Of a DNA stretch of 23,251 nucleotides, positions 1 to 9,538 are shown piece after piece (position 1 is the stretch's first letter; each line of letters begins with the position of its first letter). The notes under the pieces are model-generated. The model had not been told where the DNA came from, ran no database searches, and saw nothing but the letters and a program-made list of their open reading frames with translations. This DNA is from Scatavimonas merdipullorum (GTDB taxonomy: Bacteria > Bacillota > Clostridia > Oscillospirales > Acutalibacteraceae). The translations under genes and the position numbers were made by a program. The stretch is taken from contig DVGH01000018.1 in the NCBI GenBank assembly GCA_018712865.1, positions 1 to 23,251 on the forward strand, in the 5' to 3' direction.

Positions 1-2
1 AT

Positions 3-3000
3 TTGCTCGAGGGCATTACCTACGATATACCGTTTGCAAAATCCAATTCCCTGTATGTGCATGCGGTTGTAGGCAACGATACGGATAAGGACGGCTGGTC
101 TAAGGTTGAAAATATAAACGGCGGGTATTATTTCTTCCTGCCGTCCACAGCCAGCGATACGGAAATTGAAATATTCAATACTTTTGGGACAGACGTTACA
201 ATCAACGGAACGTCTATTGCGCCCGGTCAAAAGGGTACGGTGTCCTATACGGCGGGTACGCCGCTTTCCATCAGCGGCGCAGACGGAATTACATCCATTA
301 CCGTCATGCACTCCAATGCAGAAGGCGCGCTGTACATTAACAGTACGGAATATGACGACCTGATCGGCTATCTGTCCCAGTCAAAAGAAAATTCTGCAAA
401 GGGTACTGCGGCCATTGCCTCCGGCACAACGCTCATAAACGAAAACGTAAAGAAGATCAAGGGCAGGGGCAATACAACATGGGATCAGCCCAAAAAGCCG
501 TTTAACATAACTTTTTCAGATGCAGTAACGGTAGACGGCCTGACCGACACAAAGTTTTCGCTTCTTGCAAATTATCAAGACGCCACATTGATGCGCAACA
601 GAATTTTGTATGACCTGTCCAACGAAGTGGGTATGCCTTATGCGCCGGATTCCCGTTTTGTGGATTTTTATGTCAATGGTATCTACCAGGGCTCTTACCA
701 GATAAGCCAGAAGATTGAGCTTGGCGAAGAGCATGTGGTAAATCTTCCCGACAATTCAGAGGGAGTTACAAGCGATTTTAACTTTATTTTGGAGCTGGAT
801 AATCTGGACAGCCAAACGCCAGATCCGGAAGATGTTGTGATCTCCACCACCATTAACCGGGCGATCTTAAAAGGTCCGGACCTTTCAGAAGACGCTGCGA
901 TTTCTGCGGGACAGCTTTCGTTTATGCAGCAGAAATTCAGTGAATTGGAAAACGCGCTGTACAATGGCGGTACACTTGAACAGCTGGCAGCGATCGTGGA
1001 TTTGGATTCCCTTGCAAAGGCATATCTGATCAACGAGCTGGGCAGAAATATTGACGGCGGCCTGCGCAGCACATACTTTACGTACAACGCGCAGGAGGGC
1101 ATATTCTACGCCGCGCCCGTATGGGACTTTGACTGTGCGCTGGGCAACCTGACAAGTACGGAAAGGGAAGGCTTGCAAACAGCGGACAAAACAGGCTGGT
1201 TTACAAAGAACGTAAAGATCAGCGGTACCAATTATATCAATTCACTTGCACAGGCGTTTAACCTTTCCGGCACGGTAAACGGCCAAACGTATGAGGATAT
1301 TGTAAAAAACGCATGGGCAAAGGAATTTATGCCGGCAATCAACAATATTATCCTCAATGCTGGACAGGCAACAGGGGAAAACGGCAGGCTGATGAGTATT
1401 GTGTCTTATGACAGCAATCTGTCTGCTTCTGCTGAAATGAATTATATGAAATGGCCTGTTCCCACATATGGCAACGGCTTTACATGGATTCCGGACGCAA
1501 GGCCGGAAGGCTATGCGGAAACCTATGAGGGAATGACGGCCTATATGAAAAACTGGTTGCAGACGCGCGCTGCATGGATGACCGACGAGCTTACATCCTT
1601 TGTGTATTCCGCACCGGCAACGGTGACGCTTTCGCTTAACCAGGATGTGTATTATGCTGATGACAGTCTGATCCTTACGGCGGCAGCTTCTGGTGCGACC
1701 TATTGGCTTTCCACAGAAACACAGTCTTCTGCCGAAAGCTTTGACGAGCTTGCAGGCGCAACCTATACCTACGAGTTTTACGACGGAGATGTGCTGCTGC
1801 ACACAACGACCGGCATAGCTGGCGCAAGTGTCAGCTATACAATTGCGGCCAATACATTTGAACCGGGCAGCGAACACAATTTCTATGTTCGTGCATACGC
1901 AACGCCCTCTGAAGGTGCAGAGGGAACTACAAAAGACAGCGACCCGATTGCAAAGACTGCACAATCTTCTATTGTATGGGACGATGCAAACGCCGCACTG
2001 GAAGTTTTAAAAGGCGGCATTGCCGTTGAAAAGACAACAGAAGAAACTGCAGACGGCAAAGTACAGACGACAAACAGCGTTTATGCAAACAACGGTGCAT
2101 ATTCTGTAGTAGCTTCGGGGATAGGCGCAACAATACGCGGTGCAGACGCAACCGTGTCTTATACTTATACGTTAACGCCGGAGGACGGCGAGGCGCAGAC
2201 TTTGGAGGACAACACAAACTATGTCCCGCAGGCAGGAAGCTATACGCTTTCGGTAGAGGTCGAAGCTACCGACGGTATACTTACCTATCAATATACGCTG
2301 CCTATCACGTATTTGGTGAATGTACAGGCCAATCAGCTTTCTGACATAGACCTGGCGGCTACGCTGGACAGCGAACCGGTAGATACTTTAGCAGAAGGGA
2401 TTTACGACCTGAAAAACTTCCCGGCAGACGATGATACAAAGGGGAATTTCACCTTTACGGCATCGGCTTCTGTTACACAGCCTGTGCCCGATCCGCAGGA
2501 TGTTGTATACAGCTATACTCTTAAAGAAAACAACGGAGAAGCCGTTGCAATTACAGACGAAGATACAGACGACAGCACGCTTACGTTTAACATCAACGAA
2601 AATTGTACGGCGGGCAATACGTATGAGCTTACGGCCATAGCCCAGTACGAATCGGCAGGCATTCTGCAGACTAGCACAAAGACCTATAAATTTACAGTCA
2701 AAAATACGGGCGATTTGGTCACCATATTCTTTGGTGCACCGGCAGCGACCTGGGGCATTGACGATATCAGGCTTTATACAAAAGAAGGCGACGTCTATAC
2801 GCCGGAGGTTGTTGACGGTGTGACAAATTCCAATGGATGGATTACAAACATTTCTTCTACAGGTGGGGAAATTTCCATTTATGGAACTGGATCTACGGCT
2901 ACCTCTATTGCTACAGCCAGACCAAATAACGGCATGTACAGCGGCACGATTGTTGTTTACAAGGCGGTGCTTCCTGCAGAGCAGTGGTTTACAATTGGTC

Positions 3001-6000
3001 ACAGCGGCACAGCTTACGAAGCACCTAACAGGACTGCTCCGAGTTATTTCCAGGCAGAGGAAGGAAGGCTGTATTATGTGTATGGGGAGCCCACAAACGT
3101 TACTTCACAGTGCGAGGCCACAACCATTACAGACTTTAAAATTTCTGCAGTTGCAGGCGCGCCTATTGAAGAAACCGACCAGGCTACCGCTGCATTAAAT
3201 GAAACCATTACGTTTAAAAATGTGCTTTCAAGCCAGTATGCTTCTTATCAAACGCCTGTAAAGGTGGAATATTATATTGGCGATCATATGATTGCAAGCA
3301 CAGAGGATGCTTCCTCTACAACCGTAACGGCAGATTTGCTTTTGACCAATACGCCGGATGATCCTTCTGACTTTGATTTTGTTGTTGGGCAAAGCTATAA
3401 TGTCAGTGCAGTTGTAACAGACGGGCATTACAGTATTACGTATCCGAATGTGGTAACAATAGCCGTTTCAACACCGCAGGCAAGTGTTACCTCCATGACA
3501 AAATCACAGGTTTTCTCAGGCGATTATCTTGCGGTCAAGATTATTGGTAGAAACCTGACCCAGGGCGGTTACAGGGTCATTGAAAACGACGGCAGTGAGT
3601 CGTATTTAAACCAGTTCTTAAACGACACGGAAAACGAGATCCGAATAGCCAACCTCAGAGAAGGTCAGTCCAAGATCGTCCAGGTGTATGATGCGGACAA
3701 TACGCTTATTTTGACACGTATTTATTCCAAGGGTACGTCTAAGACGGAAACAGGTACAACTACGACCGAGGTCAATGTGGCGCAGACAAACAGCATTTTA
3801 TGGATGGATGACAGATATCAGGGCGCTTATGTTGGCAAAACAGGAACACCCTACGTCCAGATTTATAACGCTGCAAATTCGTCACAGAGTACCGGCTGGC
3901 AGCCGATGGAACGTACAGAGCTGGAAGGGGACTATGGATATTTATGGTACTTTGACTTTACAAAGTATTTGCAGGATAACCCGGATTCTGCGCTGCAAAC
4001 TGTCACCGACCTGCGTGTGCAGTTTAGTAAAAACAGCGCCGGCACAGGCGCTTCTGGAGCGACTGTGTTGAGCGCACCGCCAGCCCAGAATTTGCGGTAC
4101 GGAAATAATTTAACATATACGGGTGGAAGTCCGTCTTCTGTCAATGGACTGGTTACCATTATGGATACGGTTGAAGTTCCCGCAGAGATTCAGGTTCCTT
4201 TGGGCGCAGGTGTAGCGGCCACAGATTATGATATTATGCGTGGGGAATCCGTCCAGATTTACGGCATTGACCGTGCAAACAGCGACAATGACGATGCAAC
4301 GTCGCATATGGAATATACACTTTCCTATGTAAAGGATGACGGGGAGCCGGTAAATATTACAGACTTCACCTATGATACCGATGACAACAACAAGCTTGTA
4401 TATACCTGGACTGCGCCGGAAGATGCAAGCGCCGACGGTGAATATGTGTTTACCATTACCGGGAAAAACTCCGATGGAACGCCGGCTACGGACAGCATGA
4501 CTATTCATGTGGGAGAACCCTCCACAGCAGCGCCGACCGATTTAAGCTATATAGGCGATACAACTGCCCGGCATATGGAGGCGATCAACCTGATCGCCCG
4601 CGCTTCCGGCGGTACCAGTAAGCTGCATTTTGATTTCTATATGCAGTATCTGGACGAAAACGGTGATCTGGAATCAGAAGCGCTTGTAGGCTCGACAGAT
4701 ACGACAAACAGCTACCAGGCAAGCGTTACCGTTACTGCGCCACAGCAGGAGGTAGCCGTTAAGTACTATAAGGTCAGGATTGTTGCCTATTCTATCGATC
4801 CGGAAACGCCGGACAACGGCTCAGCCGGTACAAAGAATAATCCGCTGGAAATTATTCAGGAGATTACCGTGACAAGGGATGACATTCATAAGATTTATTT
4901 TGACCCGTCTTGGTCAGGATTGGATGCAAACAACCCGTTTGTCAATACAGATGAAACCGTTACATTAACCACTTCTACCGGAAGAAAAGTATCCATGGTT
5001 CTTGACCCGGAGGATGAAAACGCAGAAAGAAAATACGTATTCGTAGGTTATGTAACAGAAAAAGAGCTGCAGGGAACCATGACGTTTGGCGGCGACATGG
5101 AAAATGGCTCAACGCAGGCAGTTGTAACAGAATCTGCACCTATGCATGCAGGCTATATCTATACCATGTCTACAATCGGTAATGTGTGGGGCTCTTACAA
5201 TACAAACACAGCGGGCAGTGGGTCTATAGATTTTGACACGGACTACAGAACGTACTACCCGGAAGATACAGACTTTACAGATCCTGAATATATCAGTACG
5301 GCGGACCAGAGCAAAGTAAAATATCTGTTCTTTGACAATTCTGTTACCAAGTGGAAAGAAGTATGGCTCTATACATGGGGCGGCTTTGATACAGGCACAG
5401 AGCAAACGGTTGTACAGATGCAAAGGCTGGAAAATACAGAGGGAAGAGATATTTATTATCTGGAGCTTCCGGAAGGCTCTTTGGAGTCGTGGGCCAACGC
5501 GAATGTTCCTTCTGCAAATCCAGACGCAAATACGCAGGGCTTTATGTTTGTTGACCGCTCCGGCGGAATGTTTGGTTACCAGTATATGCAGTCTATTGAT
5601 ATTAAAAACTGGACCGGTGGCATTAAAAACTCAGATGGAGAGATTATTGCAGAAAATGAATTCCACTTTGCAGAAGACTTTAAAAATGGGCATATTATTT
5701 ACCCATACTTCCAGGCCAGTCAGTATGCAAGAATCAATCAGGCGGACAGCGCGGCGGATACCGCTTACAGATACCGTGCGTATATCCAGATGATGACCGA
5801 CTACTTCTATCAGAATGTGCAGACAAAGAACGTTACATTCTATGTGGATGCGCATACCAGTACGGCAAATGCAATTGTAATTAACAGAACATCAACCGAC
5901 AGCGGTCTTTACAGTTATATTCCCAATTCAATCGAAGCATATAGAACCATTGACCAAAGTACCGTTTACAGTGTTACGTTTGCCGTGCCGTATACGGTAG

Positions 6001-8018
6001 ATACAGAAACCCTGCAAAACGAGATTATAGCCAAGTATGCGGTAACCATAGATGGCGTAACGTATGGTGCAACGCTTGATGAAAACGGCGATATTGCAAC
6101 GGGCGGTATTGTACCGGCTGCGACAGCGCTTGATACAAGCGAAATCTGGATTGATCTGCCCAGCAGGGTACCGGCGCTGAGTATATCTGAAAACAGAGCC
6201 GACATTATTGCATACAGACATAGTACTACCGTGTACAATGTTACAACGGGCGGTTCGCTCAATTCTTTCTCTGCCAATATCCATTATAACGACGACGTCC
6301 TTGTGCGCTCGGGTATTGGCCATTATTCCGACGGTTACTACACACTGCAGTATGCTTTCCCGGATGAAACGATTGCAGAGCCACTGAATATTTCTGTACA
6401 GGCAACTGCAACGCAAACGGAGCAGCAGAAAGACGCATATCGCTTTGAAGGGTGGTTCAGAGGTCAAACGCTGGTACAGGAACCGTTCGATACGCTGGGC
6501 AACGAGCAATATACGTATCTGTATACGCCGGTCAGCACGGACAGGGTGAACTTTACAGCCCGCTTTAGGGTAAGAACAGGTGCAGATACGTACACCTCTT
6601 ACTTTATTTTGACCAAGGATATGCTGGCAAGCGAGGAGCATCCGTGGACGGTAGAAGGGCTTAGATGGCAAGCCTTTAACGCCGCCGGGGTAGAAGATAC
6701 GTCTGCCATCGGCGACGGAAAACCGGTTGATATTGAGCCGATTACCATGGTCAACGGAATCAGCTATGATATTGACGGCTACATTTTCAGGGTAAGCTAT
6801 CACAGCAACATTGCAACGATCCGTTTCTATGAGGATGGCGTAGACACGTCTACCGAAACAAAGCAGGCAACAGCTCTGCTCAATGTTGCAGATGGTATAC
6901 GAAATAATAAGGTATATTATATAACAAGTTATAATGATTACCATTCATCAATTGGTATTGCGGATTCTGTCCACGGATGGTATAATCTTACCTATATGGC
7001 TACGTTTGAGTATCCGGTGGAAACAGAGCGCTTCTATCAAGAAGGCGATGTACTGACACATACGCAGCTGCAAAATGTCAATACAGTTGTAAAGCCGCTT
7101 GAGGTATATGTATCTGCAGATCTTACAAAAATATTCCCAAGAGTTGACAGCCGCGTAAATGAATATTTCTGGCCTACACCTACAGCAGATCAGCTCAAGT
7201 TCAGGGAAAGCAACACGGTTAATATTATTCCGCAAAAGGTAGAAACCAGGCAATATTCCGTAACGCTTGTTAATGCGCCTGAGGAAGCCGGCGGCGTTGA
7301 AGTATCGGTGGGTACGCTCAACAGTATGCCAGAGATTAAAAATATCAGTTCGGCGCCAATTGAAGTAGAGGATGAAACCACGATCCCCTATGTTCAGTAT
7401 ACAGATCCGAACAAAACTTCTACGCAGGTGGAATATCTTTACGGTATAACAGTTGAAGCACCAAAGGAATCCACAGATGCAAATGGTGAAGCGTGTACCT
7501 TCTTTGGATGGTATGACGTCCAATCCCAGCAGATTGTTTCTTACAGGGAGAAGTTTACTACGATCATAACGCAGGATACGGTGCTTATGCCTGTATACAG
7601 CGACAATACGACGCTGAATACACAAACGCCGGGTGCATCTATTGATCAGGTTATTTATGAGACCTATGTGGAAAACTCTGTGGATAAAGTAAAAATTGTA
7701 TATTCCACACGTATGATTAATCCGCTTGGGCAGTTTAATGCAAGGTTGTTTGTACAAAGAGCGATTATAGACGGCAGCCAGACACCCACCGAGCAGGATT
7801 GGTCTGCACCTGTGGATATTACGGCAAGTCTGAACAAAGAAAATCGCGGCAATGTGTTGATCCGGGCCAATATCTATGATGACAGCGGCACGGTAAGCAC
7901 AACCAAGTATTATTTACGCGCTTATGTGGAATACACAGACGAGGGTGGTACAACGCAGAGGGCATATAGTAATATTGAGGTCGGTTCACCGGTGAATATT
8001 CCAGGGATTTCAAATTAA
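3..8018 (+). CDS. Giant exported CotH-kinase family protein, 5' end missing
   Basis: The open frame runs from the left edge (2671 codons visible) to TAA at 8016. There is no signal peptide or ribosome site at its visible start, so the true N-terminus lies outside the window. Residues about 100-535 form a CotH-type atypical protein kinase domain. The visible motifs are KGRGNTTW (153-160), LLANYQDATLMRNRI, the FYVNGIYQGSYQ strand, and WDFD (374-377), which supplies metal-binding Asp. The remaining ~2100 residues are Ser/Thr/Asp-rich beta modules resembling Ig-like domains. Several aromatic segments (around 905, 1265, 1630 and 1775, for example YLFFDNSVTKW) loosely resemble starch-binding CBM26-like modules. 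FEGWF (about 2150) and FFGWYD (about 2500) resemble Listeria-Bacteroides repeats. No LPXTG motif, terminal membrane helix or SLH domain is visible at the C-terminus. CotH kinases phosphorylate Ser/Thr on partner proteins; the substrate here is unknown. The kinase family call is firm and the module names are tentative. Confidence 0.88.
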   Translation: MLEGITYDIPFAKSNSLYVHAVVGNDTDKDGWSKVENINGGYYFFLPSTASDTEIEIFNTFGTDVTINGTSIAPGQKGTVSYTAGTPLSISGADGITSITVMHSNAEGALYINSTEYDDLIGYLSQSKENSAKGTAAIASGTTLINENVKKIKGRGNTTWDQPKKPFNITFSDAVTVDGLTDTKFSLLANYQDATLMRNRILYDLSNEVGMPYAPDSRFVDFYVNGIYQGSYQISQKIELGEEHVVNLPDNSEGVTSDFNFILELDNLDSQTPDPEDVVISTTINRAILKGPDLSEDAAISAGQLSFMQQKFSELENALYNGGTLEQLAAIVDLDSLAKAYLINELGRNIDGGLRSTYFTYNAQEGIFYAAPVWDFDCALGNLTSTEREGLQTADKTGWFTKNVKISGTNYINSLAQAFNLSGTVNGQTYEDIVKNAWAKEFMPAINNIILNAGQATGENGRLMSIVSYDSNLSASAEMNYMKWPVPTYGNGFTWIPDARPEGYAETYEGMTAYMKNWLQTRAAWMTDELTSFVYSAPATVTLSLNQDVYYADDSLILTAAASGATYWLSTETQSSAESFDELAGATYTYEFYDGDVLLHTTTGIAGASVSYTIAANTFEPGSEHNFYVRAYATPSEGAEGTTKDSDPIAKTAQSSIVWDDANAALEVLKGGIAVEKTTEETADGKVQTTNSVYANNGAYSVVASGIGATIRGADATVSYTYTLTPEDGEAQTLEDNTNYVPQAGSYTLSVEVEATDGILTYQYTLPITYLVNVQANQLSDIDLAATLDSEPVDTLAEGIYDLKNFPADDDTKGNFTFTASASVTQPVPDPQDVVYSYTLKENNGEAVAITDEDTDDSTLTFNINENCTAGNTYELTAIAQYESAGILQTSTKTYKFTVKNTGDLVTIFFGAPAATWGIDDIRLYTKEGDVYTPEVVDGVTNSNGWITNISSTGGEISIYGTGSTATSIATARPNNGMYSGTIVVYKAVLPAEQWFTIGHSGTAYEAPNRTAPSYFQAEEGRLYYVYGEPTNVTSQCEATTITDFKISAVAGAPIEETDQATAALNETITFKNVLSSQYASYQTPVKVEYYIGDHMIASTEDASSTTVTADLLLTNTPDDPSDFDFVVGQSYNVSAVVTDGHYSITYPNVVTIAVSTPQASVTSMTKSQVFSGDYLAVKIIGRNLTQGGYRVIENDGSESYLNQFLNDTENEIRIANLREGQSKIVQVYDADNTLILTRIYSKGTSKTETGTTTTEVNVAQTNSILWMDDRYQGAYVGKTGTPYVQIYNAANSSQSTGWQPMERTELEGDYGYLWYFDFTKYLQDNPDSALQTVTDLRVQFSKNSAGTGASGATVLSAPPAQNLRYGNNLTYTGGSPSSVNGLVTIMDTVEVPAEIQVPLGAGVAATDYDIMRGESVQIYGIDRANSDNDDATSHMEYTLSYVKDDGEPVNITDFTYDTDDNNKLVYTWTAPEDASADGEYVFTITGKNSDGTPATDSMTIHVGEPSTAAPTDLSYIGDTTARHMEAINLIARASGGTSKLHFDFYMQYLDENGDLESEALVGSTDTTNSYQASVTVTAPQQEVAVKYYKVRIVAYSIDPETPDNGSAGTKNNPLEIIQEITVTRDDIHKIYFDPSWSGLDANNPFVNTDETVTLTTSTGRKVSMVLDPEDENAERKYVFVGYVTEKELQGTMTFGGDMENGSTQAVVTESAPMHAGYIYTMSTIGNVWGSYNTNTAGSGSIDFDTDYRTYYPEDTDFTDPEYISTADQSKVKYLFFDNSVTKWKEVWLYTWGGFDTGTEQTVVQMQRLENTEGRDIYYLELPEGSLESWANANVPSANPDANTQGFMFVDRSGGMFGYQYMQSIDIKNWTGGIKNSDGEIIAENEFHFAEDFKNGHIIYPYFQASQYARINQADSAADTAYRYRAYIQMMTDYFYQNVQTKNVTFYVDAHTSTANAIVINRTSTDSGLYSYIPNSIEAYRTIDQSTVYSVTFAVPYTVDTETLQNEIIAKYAVTIDGVTYGATLDENGDIATGGIVPAATALDTSEIWIDLPSRVPALSISENRADIIAYRHSTTVYNVTTGGSLNSFSANIHYNDDVLVRSGIGHYSDGYYTLQYAFPDETIAEPLNISVQATATQTEQQKDAYRFEGWFRGQTLVQEPFDTLGNEQYTYLYTPVSTDRVNFTARFRVRTGADTYTSYFILTKDMLASEEHPWTVEGLRWQAFNAAGVEDTSAIGDGKPVDIEPITMVNGISYDIDGYIFRVSYHSNIATIRFYEDGVDTSTETKQATALLNVADGIRNNKVYYITSYNDYHSSIGIADSVHGWYNLTYMATFEYPVETERFYQEGDVLTHTQLQNVNTVVKPLEVYVSADLTKIFPRVDSRVNEYFWPTPTADQLKFRESNTVNIIPQKVETRQYSVTLVNAPEEAGGVEVSVGTLNSMPEIKNISSAPIEVEDETTIPYVQYTDPNKTSTQVEYLYGITVEAPKESTDANGEACTFFGWYDVQSQQIVSYREKFTTIITQDTVLMPVYSDNTTLNTQTPGASIDQVIYETYVENSVDKVKIVYSTRMINPLGQFNARLFVQRAIIDGSQTPTEQDWSAPVDITASLNKENRGNVLIRANIYDDSGTVSTTKYYLRAYVEYTDEGGTTQRAYSNIEVGSPVNIPGISN

Positions 8019-8078
8019 TTCGTTTAAAGTATTCTATAGATGGGAATTTTCATCAAAGATGGACGGGAGGTTCTGAAC

Positions 8079-8234
8079 ATGAAAAAAAAGTATATGGAAC
8101 CAGAGGTTGAGAAAATCCTTTTTACATTTGAACGGATCATGCTTGACCCTAATGACCCTGAGGTAGGAAGTATATACGATCCCGGCATTTCTGATCCGCC
8201 GGAGTCCATACCGGATATTGACCCCTGGGGTTGA
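8079..8234 (+). CDS. Small Asp-Pro-rich peptide downstream of CotH protein
   Basis: A 51-residue ORF starts at ATG 8079 behind a good ribosome site (GGGAGG, 8065-8070) and ends at TGA 8232-8234. It starts 60 bp after the CotH gene with no terminator between, and a strong hairpin follows it, so the two are probably co-transcribed. The N-terminal part is basic then amphipathic (MKKKYMEPEVEKILFTFERI). The C-terminal half is acidic and rich in Asp-Pro: DPNDPEV, YDPG, SDPPES, DIDPWG. It has no Cys and no membrane segment or signal peptide. The beginning resembles short, unnamed MKKxYxxPxxE peptides common in gut Clostridia and Bacteroidetes. The function is unknown. Its three Ser residues could be CotH substrates, but that is speculation. 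Confidence covers it being a real gene. Confidence 0.7.
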   Translation: MKKKYMEPEVEKILFTFERIMLDPNDPEVGSIYDPGISDPPESIPDIDPWG

Positions 8235-8248
8235 AAGATCATGATTAT

Positions 8249-8278
8249 CGACGGACGGGATATCCCGTCCGTCGTTTT
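8249..8278 (+). terminator. Rho-independent terminator after the CotH/peptide unit
   Basis: An 11-bp perfect stem (arms 8249-8259 and 8264-8274, CGACGGACGGG and its complement) has an ATAT loop and is followed by TTTT then C. It lies 15 bp after the peptide stop codon and separates this unit from the NusG/Gx unit. Confidence 0.8.
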
Positions 8279-8348
8279 CCGTTCAAAGTATAAAGAGGGC
8301 AGCGTTATGCGTGTCGGGTAAAAATGCGCTGTGGAAGGTGTATTTGGT

Positions 8349-8759
8349 ATGAAACGTGCGTATAAAGAAAAAAAGATTTCTGTTTTTAAGCCGCTGGATG
8401 CGCTGGTAGCGCTGGCGGTTTTTGCGGTTGCCGCCGTTTGCATGCTGGCAATGTTTTTTCGGGAATCCGGCGACTTAAAGGCTGTGGTTCGACAGGACGG
8501 AAAGATTATAAAAGAGGTGGAGCTGCAAACCGTGCAGTCACCCTATCTTTTTCCTGTAAAAGGTGATATACCGCTGATTATTTTATTTGAAAATGACGGA
8601 GCCTGTGTAAAAAGTTCCGAATGCAGGGATAAAATTTGTGTCAATACCGGAAAGCTTACCAAGGCCGGACAAATGGCAATCTGTTTACCTGCGAGGGTCA
8701 CGCTTGAACTGCAAAGTGTGGAGGGCACAGAGGATGCGCCTGACGCAATAACGGGGTGA
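8349..8759 (+). CDS. NusG domain II-containing membrane-anchored protein
   Basis: This 136-residue protein starts at ATG 8349, behind GGAAGGTG (8332-8339); an in-frame GTG at 8331 lacks a comparable site. A single N-terminal membrane helix (about residues 18-37) is followed by an extracytoplasmic NusG domain II-like beta domain. The family signature is clear: Cys86, CRDKICV (92-98) and ICLP (111-114), with KICVNTGKLTKAGQ between. Proteins of this family occur beside Gx transporters and, in other genomes, near Rnf or ApbE-type flavinylation genes, which has led others to propose extracytosolic redox roles. No such redox gene is visible here. It ends 4 bp before the Gx transporter ATG, whose ribosome site overlaps this stop codon, so the pair is an operon. 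The family call is secure and the function is inferred. Confidence 0.85.
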   Translation: MKRAYKEKKISVFKPLDALVALAVFAVAAVCMLAMFFRESGDLKAVVRQDGKIIKEVELQTVQSPYLFPVKGDIPLIILFENDGACVKSSECRDKICVNTGKLTKAGQMAICLPARVTLELQSVEGTEDAPDAITG

Positions 8760-8763
8760 AAAA

Positions 8764-9294
8764 ATGGAACAAAAATATACAGCCAAAATGATGCCGAAGT
8801 TTTTATGGCTTACGCAGACGGCGCTGTTTAGCGCCGTAGCTGTCATACTGGCTGCGTTGGAATCCATGCTTCCGGATTTTCCTATACCTTTACCAGGGGT
8901 TAAGCTGGGCCTTTCCAATATAGCAACCATGTTTGCAACCCAAAGCCTTGGGCTGGCGTCCGGGCTTACCGCAGCACTGTTTAAAGCGGTTTTCGCAGGG
9001 CTTACCAGGGGCGGCGTCGCTTTTATTATGAGCTTTGCAGGCGGTGTGCTCAGCACGCTGGTATTTTACCTGTTTGTTTGCGTGAAAAGCAATTGCTTTG
9101 GCTATGTGGGAATCGGGATCAGTTGCGCGGTAGTGCATAACACGGCGCAGCTTGGCGTGGCTGCGCTCCTTACGGATTCTTCTGTTTTTATTTATTACCC
9201 GGTGCTTTTACTGGCTTCCCTTGCCGCAGGGGCGGTTACGGGTATTGCAGTGGGGATTACGATGCCGGCTTTTCGAAAAATACGTTTTTTGTGA
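8764..9294 (+). CDS. Gx transporter family membrane protein (heptaprenyl diphosphate synthase component I-like)
   Basis: A 176-residue polytopic membrane protein of the Hpre_diP_synt_I / Gx transporter family. It starts at ATG 8764 with GGGGTG upstream. The family motif LPGVKLGLSNIATMFA (about residues 43-58) is followed by hydrophobic segments at roughly 62-80, 84-105, 112-135 and 142-168. The name heptaprenyl diphosphate synthase component I is historical. The fold belongs with ECF-S-like small-molecule transport proteins, and the substrate is unknown. It is translationally linked to the NusG domain II gene, a pairing seen repeatedly in Clostridia. No terminator is obvious immediately downstream; a weak AAGGTG/CACCTT repeat with a long loop is present around 9302-9342. 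Confidence 0.85.
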   Translation: MEQKYTAKMMPKFLWLTQTALFSAVAVILAALESMLPDFPIPLPGVKLGLSNIATMFATQSLGLASGLTAALFKAVFAGLTRGGVAFIMSFAGGVLSTLVFYLFVCVKSNCFGYVGIGISCAVVHNTAQLGVAALLTDSSVFIYYPVLLLASLAAGAVTGIAVGITMPAFRKIRFL

Positions 9295-9404
9295 CAACAG
9301 GTAAGGTGTGTTTAGAAACAAAAGTGTAAGAACAGCACCTTGTATGATATGTATGTTTAATATGCATAAAATTGTGAAAAACTGTTTTCAAAAACCTTCA
9401 AAAA

Positions 9405-9413
9405 TGTTATAAT
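9405..9413 (+). promoter_or_regulatory. Extended -10 promoter for the ion-channel unit
   Basis: TGTTATAAT is a perfect extended -10 (TG-n-TATAAT). The -35 position (about 9385-9390, TTTTCA) is poor. This predicts a transcript start near 9420 and a leader of about 210 nt before the channel gene. Confidence 0.55.
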
Positions 9414-9452
9414 AAATAAGTTAAAAAATAGAAAAAAGAATGAAATTTGTAT

Positions 9453-9538
9453 CTATACAAGCTACATGGCTTACAGCCGGCCGTTTCATGCCCTTGTTTC
9501 CGGCGGTCCGGATTGGCTGTACTGAAAGCCTTGTATCG
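9453..9538 (+). ncRNA. Possible structured leader RNA upstream of the ion channel
   Basis: The 336-base gap 9295-9630 holds no convincing gene. Within it, 9455-9538 folds into nested helices. ATACAA pairs with TTGTAT at the outside. GGCTT pairs with AAGCC, and ACAGCC pairs with GGCTGT, with an ACTGA bulge on the 3' side. GCCG pairs with CGGC inside, leaving a loop. No match to the conserved cores of ydaO (c-di-AMP), M-box, T-box, GEMM, SRP or 6S RNA was recognised. It could be a cis-regulatory leader or chance pairing. Confidence 0.35.

Noticed and set aside
3..5. TTG at base 3 as the true start of the CotH protein
   Set aside because: There is no room for a ribosome site and no signal peptide, while the protein is clearly of exported type; the gene continues beyond the left edge.
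5928..6944. Long minus-strand open frame (338 codons) inside the CotH gene
   Set aside because: It is antisense to a clear coding frame, is Cys/Arg/Ile-rich with no domain, and lacks a ribosome site. Similar frames at 1242-1964 and 6948-7757 are the same artefact of codon use.
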